Source: Deltaproteobacteria bacterium (GTDB lineage Bacteria > Desulfobacterota > Dissulfuribacteria > Dissulfuribacterales > UBA3076). Taken from it: DNA of 41,694 nt. A program made the position numbers and the translations under genes. Where the stretch lies: contig JAJSZR010000004.1 in assembly GCA_030262715.1 (NCBI GenBank), positions 1 to 41,694 on the forward strand. The letters are read 5' to 3'. Below are positions 17,466 through 26,558 of this stretch, piece by piece; position 1 is the stretch's first letter, and every line of letters begins with the position of its first letter. The notes below the pieces were generated by a model that worked only from the letters and a program-made list of their open reading frames with translations, was not told where the DNA came from and did no database searches.

Positions 17466-19160
17466 TTAAGCGTTTGAACATGAAGGGAATTTCAACAGGA
17501 ATGTTGTACCAGTCCCCGCCTCACTCTTTACATCTATAGTTCCACCATAATCCTTTACAATTCCATAGCTGATGGACAGGCCTAATCCCGTTCCAATACC
17601 TACTTTTTTAGTAGTAAAGAATGGTTCAAATATCTTATCCAGCACATGTTCGGGAATACCATTTCCTGTATCAGACACAGAAATTGCGGCCCGTCCTCTG
17701 TCTGAAAATGACTTTATTGTCACCTTACCACCCGATTCGCCTTTTTCCTCAATGGCTTGCCGGGCATTGACAACCAGGTTCAAAAGGACTTGCTCTAACT
17801 TATTACTATCTGCCATTATATGGGGCAGGTTATCATCCAGGTTCGACTCTATCTCTATATTACGTACTTTGAACTGTTGTCCCAATATCCCAAGGATATT
17901 TCTGATAGGCACATTCAGATCAAGCTCTGCTGTCTTGACACCAATCCTTGAAAAGTCCCGCATATGATTGATGATTGCCGATGCCCTATCTACCTGACCA
18001 ACAATTTCTTCAGTCACGGTTCTTAATTCTTCATCCTCAATCTTTTTGCCCTTTTTGATCATCTTTGACAGAAACGTAGCGCCTATTCTAATAACACTTA
18101 ACGGTTGATTTAACTCGTGGGCTACGCCTGATGCCATCTCACCCAAGGTGGACATCTTGCTGGCCTGGATTAACTGGGTCCTTTTTTCTAATTTCTTTAT
18201 CTCTCTTTCAGAAATATCCAGTTTAGAGACCATATGTTTAAAGGAATCTGCCAACTGGACCGTCTCGTCACCCACATGGGTTTTATATACTTTGCATTCA
18301 CGACACTCGTCCCATTTTTCTGGAAAGCTTCCTGACGGCTGGCCAAAACAGAGTGTTCCGTCTATGTACCAGCACATTGTCGTAGTATTTCCATACGCAG
18401 GGCAGTCAGTTTTCGTGCATTTTTCTATCTCCCAGCATTTGACCTCTCTGCCAAAATCAAGGTCTGTTTTTCCACGGCTGATTTCATCGGATAATCGCGT
18501 AAGGTCGGAAAGGGGTCTGGTAACGAATTTGGATAAGAAAATGAATAAGAAAACACCCACAATTACGACAGAAGCCAGGCCCCAGATAATCTCTCTATTC
18601 CTGACTTCTGCTACTCGCTTCTCTACCGGGCCCCAGCTAATTCCTACGGTTAAAATCCCTAATATTTCATTTTCCTTTCCATGGCATTTATGGCAGGTTT
18701 TCTCATTCGGGATAGGCATGGCATGGAGAAGTATCTTTTCTCCCTCCTGCACCTCCAGGACCTTCGCCAGGGAACCGGTGTCTAATGCCTCTTCAGTGGC
18801 ATGTGAATCGTCAAGCTTTTTTACATTGGCTGGTAATCCACTGTATTTGATAATGCCTGTAAGATCGCAAAGATTTACGACTCTCACATCCTTTAATTTA
18901 TACAAGCTTTCAAGGATGGCCTGCGCGGCCTCCATATCTGCTGCGAGCATGGGGTACTCAATACTTCTCATTACCGTGTCACTGATTTCATATGCCCGCT
19001 CCTCCTGCTTGTTAAGGTGAAACTTTATTCGCGTCACCATGTCATAGTAAGTAAGGAGGCCTATTACTATGATTAAAATTACGCTCATACCCATTATCAC
19101 CTTTTCCGTGACGCTGGTTATGTGGAGCCTTGCCCATAATCTATCCAAAAGAGGTGTCAT
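17466..19160 (-). CDS. Membrane histidine kinase with heme-binding (CHKCH) extracytoplasmic sensor domain and a 7-Cys module inserted in HAMP
   Basis: TM - 'NEKTCHKCHGKENEILGILTVGISW' - TM - HAMP halves interrupted by 'CWEIEKC...CRECKV' - 'ASGVAHELNQPLSVIRIGATFL' - HATPase 'GIGTGLGLSISYGIV'. Confidence 0.9.
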   Translation of the reverse strand: MTPLLDRLWARLHITSVTEKVIMGMSVILIIVIGLLTYYDMVTRIKFHLNKQEERAYEISDTVMRSIEYPMLAADMEAAQAILESLYKLKDVRVVNLCDLTGIIKYSGLPANVKKLDDSHATEEALDTGSLAKVLEVQEGEKILLHAMPIPNEKTCHKCHGKENEILGILTVGISWGPVEKRVAEVRNREIIWGLASVVIVGVFLFIFLSKFVTRPLSDLTRLSDEISRGKTDLDFGREVKCWEIEKCTKTDCPAYGNTTTMCWYIDGTLCFGQPSGSFPEKWDECRECKVYKTHVGDETVQLADSFKHMVSKLDISEREIKKLEKRTQLIQASKMSTLGEMASGVAHELNQPLSVIRIGATFLSKMIKKGKKIEDEELRTVTEEIVGQVDRASAIINHMRDFSRIGVKTAELDLNVPIRNILGILGQQFKVRNIEIESNLDDNLPHIMADSNKLEQVLLNLVVNARQAIEEKGESGGKVTIKSFSDRGRAAISVSDTGNGIPEHVLDKIFEPFFTTKKVGIGTGLGLSISYGIVKDYGGTIDVKSEAGTGTTFLLKFPSCSNA

Positions 19161-19218
19161 TTTACCTGTTCCTCAATTTCCCATACTCTCATACTGATGA
19201 TGGCATATAGTGCAGCGT

Positions 19219-19657
19219 TTAATACCCCGGATGCTTGTGCCCGCTGTGACAGCTTGTACATATATTCTTTGGAATGCTCAATGTCTTTTGATGTTCCAGC
19301 CTGGTCGGGGCCTTGAGATGTAAGCTGGCCGGACCATGGCAACTTTCACACTGTTTATTGACCATCCGCGGGGTTTTTTCCACACTGACAAATCCTCCTG
19401 TTTTCCCAAAGCCGGTCGTATGGCAAGGCAGACAGTCTGGGTCATGATCTTTTTTTCTCATCTGTATGACCCGAAAATTTCTTGAGTATATCCAGGAAAG
19501 ATAGCTATCCACGTGCTCTGGATGGCATTCTTTGCACTTATCCATTCCAACATAGAAGGCCTTCTCTTTTTCAGCACAAAGATACGGTGTATTAAAGGCA
19601 AAGAAATATAAAGCAATAAGCACGGTGATTATGGTGATAGATAGTTTTTTCATTCTC
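19219..19657 (-). CDS. Secreted tetraheme cytochrome c
   Basis: Signal-peptide-like N-terminus 'MRMKKLSITIITVLIALYFFAFNTPYLCA'; four CXXCH: CKECH, CLPCH, CESCH, CTSCH. ORF opens at 19686, but MRMKK is the likelier start. Confidence 0.88.
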
Positions 19658-20023
19658 ATCTTCAAGCTCCTTTGACCAGAATCCACATCGAAGATCTGGA
19701 AATAAATAGCATTTTATCCTATCGTGCGAAACATGATAGGTAAAACAGTGTTGAACCGAGTCGCAACCTGCGTCCGTTTTATGGACTTTATGAATATTAT
19801 ATAAAAACCCGATCATTGGATCAAGCACGATTGGTACAATCAAATATTATTCCCCGGTGCCTAAAGACCGGGCCATTTGGAGCAGAACGAGCCAGGGAAG
19901 CAAATACTTCACTTATTCCCATTTTGTCTTTCAAAGCGGAGCATTATGTGCTATGTATTCGTTCAGGTGAATAAATAGGCCTGCCTAAGGGCTTTCTTGG
20001 TAATTGCCGCAGTGAGGAAGGAA

Positions 20024-20458
20024 ATGGCTAAAAAGATACTTATCGTGGACGATGAACCTGATATTATTACCTTTATCAGCGCAGTTCTTAAAGAGAACGG
20101 TTATTCAAGCATAAGTGCCAGTAATGGGATCGAGGGGCTGGAACTCTTGCGCAAGGAGAAGCCTGATCTGGTTTTGCTCGACCTGATGATGCCCAAAAAA
20201 AGTGGTATTGCCATGTTCCAAGAGTTAAGATCGGATCCGGACATGAGCAATACTCCCGTGATTGTGCAGACCGGGGTCTCTGAGGTGACAGGGGTCGATT
20301 TCAGGAACTTCATGTTCAAACAACCGCTTCGGGATGAAAAGAAATTTGTCGAGAGCACTGGATTAACAAAATATACTATTCCGGACGGCTATATTGAAAA
20401 ACCAATTGATCCTGTCGAGTTGATTAAAGTAATTAAAGAAGTCTTAAAAGATAAATAG
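20024..20458 (+). CDS. Single-domain response regulator with an insertion before the conserved Lys
   Basis: 'KILIVDDEPDIITFI', 'LVLLDLMMPKKSG', 'VIVQTGVSEVTGVDFRNFMFKQPLRDEKKFVESTGLTKYTIPDGYIEKPIDP'. Confidence 0.9.
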   Translation: MAKKILIVDDEPDIITFISAVLKENGYSSISASNGIEGLELLRKEKPDLVLLDLMMPKKSGIAMFQELRSDPDMSNTPVIVQTGVSEVTGVDFRNFMFKQPLRDEKKFVESTGLTKYTIPDGYIEKPIDPVELIKVIKEVLKDK

Positions 20459-20497
20459 TCAAAGACAGATCTACAAAACGGGCTTCTTGAACAATAG

Positions 20498-20526
20498 ATT
20501 GAGACGACCTCAAAGGTCGTCTCAAT
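20498..20526. terminator. Bidirectional rho-independent terminator
   Basis: attgagacgacctcaaaggtcgtctcaat hairpin between convergent genes, followed by T-rich sequence. Confidence 0.85.
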
Positions 20527-20535
20527 CTTTATTGA

Positions 20536-21174
20536 CTAGTGTTCTTCTACCTCTTCCTCCCAGCCGGTTATCATCGTTATGATATGGGCCCAGAAGGTAT
20601 GCCCCAGGGTAGCCAGATACATATGGACAAAGAGGAAGGCAGCGAAACAGCAAGCTACCAGAAAATGTAGCCCGACTACTATTTTTACCCCGCCTAATGC
20701 TATCATCCATTTCTGCGTAATCAGCAGAAGCAGCAAGCCGGACAACAGGACGATCGGTACAAGCATCGTCATGATCATCAGATATGCCCCTTTCTGCATG
20801 GGGTTGAACTTTTTATCAGGCGTGGAGTGGTGCGGGTTCGGTTTACCTCGGAAGTAGTTGAAGCCATAGAACAGCATCTGTCTTATGATACCCGTCTTCA
20901 GGTCATACATGTTGGGGACATAGAGCTTTATCAGGCTCTTATCAATGAACACGTAATATAAAAACCATAACAACCAATCCAGGCACACGAAGATTCCGGT
21001 AAAATCATGAACCAGTACCGCTGTCCTGTAGCTGCCGAAGAGATTAATATACTCAGGAAACCTGATCTGAGCACCTGTAATGCACAGAGTTGTTATCCCA
21101 ATGGCGTGTATCCAATGCCATATCCTGACGGTAGTAGGGTTGAGGTAGATCATTTTTGGCTTTTCCATGATCAA
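20536..21174 (-). CDS. Membrane cytochrome b (cytochrome b561/formate dehydrogenase gamma-like)
   Basis: 'MIYLNPTTVRIWHWIHAIGITTLCITG', several TMs with conserved His ('LVHDFTGIF', 'VVGLHFLVACCFAAFLFVHMYLATLG'). Confidence 0.87.
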   Translation of the reverse strand: MIMEKPKMIYLNPTTVRIWHWIHAIGITTLCITGAQIRFPEYINLFGSYRTAVLVHDFTGIFVCLDWLLWFLYYVFIDKSLIKLYVPNMYDLKTGIIRQMLFYGFNYFRGKPNPHHSTPDKKFNPMQKGAYLMIMTMLVPIVLLSGLLLLLITQKWMIALGGVKIVVGLHFLVACCFAAFLFVHMYLATLGHTFWAHIITMITGWEEEVEEH

Positions 21175-22364
21175 TGTTTCCTCCTGTTTTTCCGGGTCAG
21201 AATTCTGAAAGTGCCGTGGAGGCAGGCCGCGCCCAAACCACCGGCTATGATTAGCAGGCCCAAAATGCTGAGAATATCGTTTCTGGTGGAGCCCACCATG
21301 TAGAAGTCAGGAGTGGCAAAAAGAGGGTCGAGCACTGCTCCCTCTTCAACAGCGACCCTGTTGTACGTGCCATCTTGATTAGGGAAGGCCACGTAACATG
21401 TCTGCATGGCTTTGGGTCCGGCAGCGTGGCAGAAAGAACAATCCCGGCGGTCTTCAAATATTCCGTAACCATGGCTTGCTGTTTCTGTTGACAGCATCCC
21501 CCACAGCCCCACGTCTTTATATTTTGAGTTCATATTAAACTCTCTGAGCTCTGCCTTTGTGATGGAGCGGTCATCGTTGGTATCTATGAGAGATTGAACT
21601 CCCTTGTCTTCGACTAATTGCGTGAGATCCTTGTAAGTTGCGAGGTCAATCTCACCTTCTTTATCTGGTTTGACGCCATCTCTTTTCTCAATATACATAG
21701 TGATGACAATGCCTTTTGAATCGGTATGGCAGCTTATGCACGTAGTTGCCTGCATGTGGAGCTTGTTCCGGAGGAGCCATTCAGAGTGGCCGGCACCTTC
21801 GTGACAAGTAGTACACTGTTTATTTTTTTCAAGACCTGAGGTCTCCAGGTAGCTCTTGGCTGTATGGGGGCTGTGACAATCTGAGCAAACCGCGTTTTCT
21901 GCATGAGAGCTATTCAGATACTCTTCAACGGCTTCTTCATGGCACATACCACAACTTTCACCAGGAGACTTGAGCCCTTTGGCCGCATGGGGATTGTGAC
22001 AATCCGTGCATTCCGCATTTCCCGCATGAAGGCCCTTTGATAACTCATCAATAGTATCTTCATGGCACATGTCACAGCTTTCGTTAGAGGGCTTGAGCCC
22101 ATCGTCCGGGTGGTCATCGGTTACGGAATGGCAGGACCCGCAACCATCTTCTGCGTGCTTTGTGCCGGCAAACTGGGTACCATCGATATATAGATGCTCG
22201 CCCCCTTCATCAATAATGGATGAATCGCCATGGCATTCCAGACATTCATCGGTTTCCATGGCACTCGACGAGGTGATGCCGATGCCGGTCACCGACATCA
22301 CGAAACCGAAAATACAGATTATAAGAAACTTTACTTTGAGCACCATCCTTCCTCTCTTCCTCAC
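21171..22364 (-). CDS. Nonaheme cytochrome c with C-terminal TM anchor and EF-hand-like loop
   Basis: Nine CXXCH: CLECH, CGSCH, CDMCH, CTDCH, CGMCH, CSDCH, CTTCH, CISCH, CSFCH; 'DTNDDRSITKAEL'; C-terminal TM 'ILSILGLLIIAGGLGAACL'. Confidence 0.9.
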   Translation of the reverse strand: MRKRGRMVLKVKFLIICIFGFVMSVTGIGITSSSAMETDECLECHGDSSIIDEGGEHLYIDGTQFAGTKHAEDGCGSCHSVTDDHPDDGLKPSNESCDMCHEDTIDELSKGLHAGNAECTDCHNPHAAKGLKSPGESCGMCHEEAVEEYLNSSHAENAVCSDCHSPHTAKSYLETSGLEKNKQCTTCHEGAGHSEWLLRNKLHMQATTCISCHTDSKGIVITMYIEKRDGVKPDKEGEIDLATYKDLTQLVEDKGVQSLIDTNDDRSITKAELREFNMNSKYKDVGLWGMLSTETASHGYGIFEDRRDCSFCHAAGPKAMQTCYVAFPNQDGTYNRVAVEEGAVLDPLFATPDFYMVGSTRNDILSILGLLIIAGGLGAACLHGTFRILTRKNRRKH

Positions 22365-22935
22365 CTATAGAACGTTAAAGTTCATGTGCGAGCATACCCC
22401 AATGTTTGAAGTAGCTATGGACCCGCAATAAGGGCGCAGATCCCAAGAAAAGCTCAGATATAGACCCTGCTTTTGTCATTTTTGATATCTTTGGACACAA
22501 GAGTCGAAAAAGCAGGAGTTAACAGTAAAACCAATGCAGGAATTATTTTTTGTGTTTTTTTAATGGCACGCCCCTCCTTCCCATTTAATTTTTTGTTTTA
22601 AGATGGCTCTCCCTTATTACATCCATATGAAATATGTTTTTTTATCAAATTACTTTGTAACCTGCTTGAAAGAAATTGGCAATATCAGTCTGACCATCCA
22701 GGCAAATCTTTTTTGTTTTTCGAGAAAGCATTCTCTGTTTTTTTCTGTAGATCGTCACCGTTTCCTATGCTTGACAAGCCCAAATGGCCTTGCTACTACA
22801 AAGACAAGTAATTAATATTAGAATATATAATGGCCACCGGACAATATTGCCGTGATTTCCTCTGGAAACTACATTGTTATCAGCGGTTTCGTATGGAGCT
22901 TTATTGATTAAAGAGGCCCTTAAGGTTAGGTCGCA

Positions 22936-23409
22936 ATGAGATATTTTCTTGCCGTTTTCACGGCAATATTAACGATTACCATCTTTAATCCGGAAAAGGT
23001 TAGAGGTGGAAATAACACTGAAATACAAAAATATGTCGGCTCAGAAGCCTGCAAGCCCTGTCATCAAAAGGAATATAGGAGTTTTACCAAATATGCAAAG
23101 AAGAGCAGTTCGTTCGAGAGCATTCAAAGGGTGAAAAAGGGCCTTACCGGGGAAGAAATCAAAAAGTGTTATTTCTGTCATACAACGGGATATGGTAAAC
23201 CGGGCGGCTTTGTCAGTATTGAGAAGACCCCTCATTTAAAGAACGCAGGCTGTGAAGTATGCCATGGCCCTGGCGAAATACATGTCAGGACGCAGCGCGC
23301 TCAGGATATCAAGATGAATCTCACAATGAAAGATTGCGAGGAGTGTCACATATCAGAGAGGGTCAAGGCCTTCAGGTACAAGCCCTTGATTCATGGAGGC
23401 GCGCATTAG
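22936..23409 (+). CDS. Secreted tetraheme cytochrome c (paralog of 19219..19657)
   Basis: Signal-peptide-like N-terminus; CKPCH, CYFCH, CEVCH, CEECH; shares 'CHTTG[YF]GK.GGFVS[IV]EKTP' with the paralog. Confidence 0.9.
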   Translation: MRYFLAVFTAILTITIFNPEKVRGGNNTEIQKYVGSEACKPCHQKEYRSFTKYAKKSSSFESIQRVKKGLTGEEIKKCYFCHTTGYGKPGGFVSIEKTPHLKNAGCEVCHGPGEIHVRTQRAQDIKMNLTMKDCEECHISERVKAFRYKPLIHGGAH

Positions 23410-23442
23410 CGGTCCCGATAGGCACGCATTGTTGAGGACAGG

Positions 23443-26139
23443 ATGTTTGGTTTTATAAGAAAGAGTTTTGCAAACAAGATAATGGCTACTGTAATAATCA
23501 GCATAGCTCTGGTTATGATGGCTGAAATTGTCTTGAGAATATACTTTGGGACAAGAGACAGAATGGAGTTGGTGAAAACTCTTAATTTAGACGTGTCTGA
23601 ATCGATCTATTCCGGCATAACATATCCAATGCATATTGGAAATAGTGAGGCTGTCAAGATGGTCTTGTCCGATGTTCGGACAAAGATGGGAAACGTCGAG
23701 GCATGGATATGCGATTTTGATCAAGAGATAACCTGGTCCACACACGAGGAAAGGGTAAAGACCAGGGTTGCGGATTCTATTTCCGATGAGGAGGCCTTGG
23801 CGGCCCTAACCAAGACATTGGGCTCAGGAGTGAGACAAGAGAAGGCATTTGTAGAAGAACTTGCTGGAAGAAAAGTCCTTATTACCATCCATCCCATTTT
23901 GAATCACAAAGACTGCCATCACTGCCATGGCTCTTCAAGGAAAGTTCTCGGTGGCATGATAATAGGAACGGATGTTGAGCATGCTTACATGACGGTCGCT
24001 GCTGCCAGGAACAGGACTATGTTGATAAGTGTTATTGGAATATCGATTATCATTGCCATAATTTATGTGATGGTGACCAGATTCATCAGGCGCCCTGTGG
24101 AGGATTTGGCTGACAAGGCAAAGAGGTTTGCAGAGGGCGATACATCTGTTTCAGTAGACATAAAGTCAGAGGATGAAATAGGCGTACTGGGCAGCTCATT
24201 TAACTATATGATTCAAAGGGCATCTCAATTCAGCAAAAGACTTGAAAGTGAGGTTGCGAAAAAAACCGACTTGTTAAACGAAAGGACCAATCTTATAGCA
24301 CTATTGGAAAAAGCAAACACCCAACTCAGGGAACTTGACAAACTAAAATCTACGTTCTTGGCGAATATGTCTCATGAGCTAAGGACACCGATGAATTCTA
24401 TTATCGGATATTCAGATTTGCTGATAGACGGAGTTGACGGACCAATCAACGAGGAACAGGAAAAGAGCCTTAGCAGAATTTCCAATAATGCCAGGCACCT
24501 CTTGCAATTGTTAAATGATCTTCTTGATCTCTCTAAGATAGAAGCAGGAAAAACCGAGTTAGAAGCAGAACAATTCAATCTAAAAGGACTCATTGATTCA
24601 GTAGTTCCCATGTTTGAGGGAATGATAACCCAAAGAGGTCTTTCCTTTGATTTTGATATCGATGAGAATCTGCCTTTAGTCTATGGCGATAAGAATAAGA
24701 TCAAGCATGTTTTAATGAACCTGCTGTCCAATGCGACCAAGTTTACCGATGAGGGAGGCATAACCATCCGTGCCAGGACATCCGATCGCGGCATTCATCG
24801 ACTTGGCGAGCCTCCTATATTTGCAGAGGTCTGTATAGAGGATACAGGTATTGGGATAAATGATGAGGATCTCGGTAAGATTTTTGACAAGTTCGTGCAG
24901 GCTGACCTTTCTACTGTCCGCCAATATGAAGGGACCGGCCTGGGGCTCAGTATTGCGAGGGGGTTGATTGCATTGCACAACGGTATGATCTGGGCCACGA
25001 GCAAGTATGGCAAGGGAAGTCAATTCTATTTCACCATTCCTCTCGGAAAAGAGGTACTCGAAGCTACAACTAAGCCGATCATAGAATTACGAGTGGCTGA
25101 CGACTTGGCTGAGCACTTCGGTGTGCCTGTCGAGACCTTTTTGAAGGACCCCGAATATGCCGGCAAACCGGTAAGGTGTCACGAATACATCCATTGCGGA
25201 CAGTCTGACTGCCCGGCCCATGACAGTGAAGAAAGACGTTGCTGGCTCATTCTTGGGACACATTGCGGAGGACTGAAAATCAGTACCTATCCGGAGAAAG
25301 TTGATTTTTGCAAAGATTGTAAGGTCATACAGAAACTGGTGCTTGAGTCACAGGGGTTAAAATCCGCTGAGGCAGAGCCGTTGACTGTAGAGGACATCTC
25401 TCGAAAGAGGGTCTTGGCAATAGATGACAACCCGGACGCCATTGATATCATCAGGAAATCTTTAGGAGAGGACTACAAAATAGTAGGTCTTCTCAGCGGG
25501 GAGAAGGCAGTTGAAAAGGCTATAGAGACGAAACCGGTAGCCATTACTCTGGATATCATGATGCCGAAAAAGGACGGATGGCAGGTGCTGCGGGAGCTTA
25601 AAAGTGCGCCAGAGACCCGGGATATCCCGGTAATTGTCCTTTCAATTGTGGATAATAAAAAACTGGGGTTCAGTCTGGGTGCTGCGGAATATATGGTGAA
25701 GCCGCTAGAGCATAATTTTCTCCTCAGAAAAATAAGAGATCTGGAAAAAATGGGCAAAATACAGCGGGCACTTGTAGTAGATAGTGAAACGGATACGGTA
25801 TCGCTGACCGAGAATACACTACAAGAAATCGGGTGTCAGGTAAAGACAGCCTATAACAGCCAGGATGCAGTCAAGTTGATACAGACTTTTGTGCCTGATC
25901 TGATCATCCTTAATTTGACAATGCCCAAGGTGAATGATTTTGATGTAATCGAGTATATAAAGACAGAAAAGAGTGCAAAGAAGATCCCTCTTATTCTTGT
26001 TACTAAGAGGGATTTGAGTGAGAAAGAGAAAGAAGATCTGGACGGTAGGATACGAGGTATATTAAACAAAATGATGCTTAAAGAAGAAGATTTCCCACAA
26101 GAGCTCAAAGATAGAATTGATAAGATAAAGAGTGCCTGA
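23443..26139 (+). CDS. Hybrid histidine kinase: heme-binding (CHHCH) sensor-HAMP-HisKA-HATPase-7-Cys module-REC-pseudoREC
   Basis: 'NHKDCHHCHGSSRKVLGGMIIG'; 'LANMSHELRTPMNSIIGYSDLL'; 'CHEYIHC...CKDCKV'; REC1 'AITLDIMMPKKDG'; REC2 'LIILNLTMPK'. Confidence 0.92.
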   Translation: MFGFIRKSFANKIMATVIISIALVMMAEIVLRIYFGTRDRMELVKTLNLDVSESIYSGITYPMHIGNSEAVKMVLSDVRTKMGNVEAWICDFDQEITWSTHEERVKTRVADSISDEEALAALTKTLGSGVRQEKAFVEELAGRKVLITIHPILNHKDCHHCHGSSRKVLGGMIIGTDVEHAYMTVAAARNRTMLISVIGISIIIAIIYVMVTRFIRRPVEDLADKAKRFAEGDTSVSVDIKSEDEIGVLGSSFNYMIQRASQFSKRLESEVAKKTDLLNERTNLIALLEKANTQLRELDKLKSTFLANMSHELRTPMNSIIGYSDLLIDGVDGPINEEQEKSLSRISNNARHLLQLLNDLLDLSKIEAGKTELEAEQFNLKGLIDSVVPMFEGMITQRGLSFDFDIDENLPLVYGDKNKIKHVLMNLLSNATKFTDEGGITIRARTSDRGIHRLGEPPIFAEVCIEDTGIGINDEDLGKIFDKFVQADLSTVRQYEGTGLGLSIARGLIALHNGMIWATSKYGKGSQFYFTIPLGKEVLEATTKPIIELRVADDLAEHFGVPVETFLKDPEYAGKPVRCHEYIHCGQSDCPAHDSEERRCWLILGTHCGGLKISTYPEKVDFCKDCKVIQKLVLESQGLKSAEAEPLTVEDISRKRVLAIDDNPDAIDIIRKSLGEDYKIVGLLSGEKAVEKAIETKPVAITLDIMMPKKDGWQVLRELKSAPETRDIPVIVLSIVDNKKLGFSLGAAEYMVKPLEHNFLLRKIRDLEKMGKIQRALVVDSETDTVSLTENTLQEIGCQVKTAYNSQDAVKLIQTFVPDLIILNLTMPKVNDFDVIEYIKTEKSAKKIPLILVTKRDLSEKEKEDLDGRIRGILNKMMLKEEDFPQELKDRIDKIKSA

Positions 26140-26153
26140 CAAACGGGGATGAC

Positions 26154-26549
26154 ATGAAAGAAACAGAGAAGATTTCCGGGAAAAAACTGCTGATAGTTGA
26201 GGACAACGAGGATAGTCGGGAGCTGGTAATCAAGATTTTAAAAAACCGGGATTATCAGATAATTGAAGCTGTTGATGGAGAAGACGGCCTGGAAAAGGCG
26301 ATTGCGGAACAGCCGGATATTATTCTTCTGGATATCGCACTTCCGAAAATGGGAGGTTATGAGGTTGCGAAAAATCTGAGGCTTCGAGAGGAGTTTAAGC
26401 ATACCTCGATAATTGCATTGACCGCACATGCAATGAAAGGAGACGAGGAAAAGGCTTTGCAGGCCGGGTTTAATGGGTATATATCAAAACCGATAAATGT
26501 CCGCGAGCTGCCGGAGCAGATAGAATACTACGCAAAAAAAACCATATAG
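26154..26549 (+). CDS. Single-domain response regulator
   Basis: 'KLLIVEDNEDSRELV', 'IILLDIALPKMGG', 'YISKPINVRELPEQI'. Confidence 0.93.
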   Translation: MKETEKISGKKLLIVEDNEDSRELVIKILKNRDYQIIEAVDGEDGLEKAIAEQPDIILLDIALPKMGGYEVAKNLRLREEFKHTSIIALTAHAMKGDEEKALQAGFNGYISKPINVRELPEQIEYYAKKTI

Positions 26550-26558
26550 GTTATTCAG

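Noticed and set aside
18148-19020. 290-aa plus ORF antisense to the heme-sensor kinase
   Set aside because: Shadow ORF; the minus-strand frame has clear kinase, HAMP and heme motifs.
22561-22585. TGGCACG near 22565 as a sigma54 promoter of the cytochrome region
   Set aside because: No TTGC at the -12 position; spacing fails.
22603-22815. 70-aa ORF upstream of the tetraheme cytochrome
   Set aside because: AT-rich intergenic DNA, no clear RBS or recognisable domain; probably a leader region.
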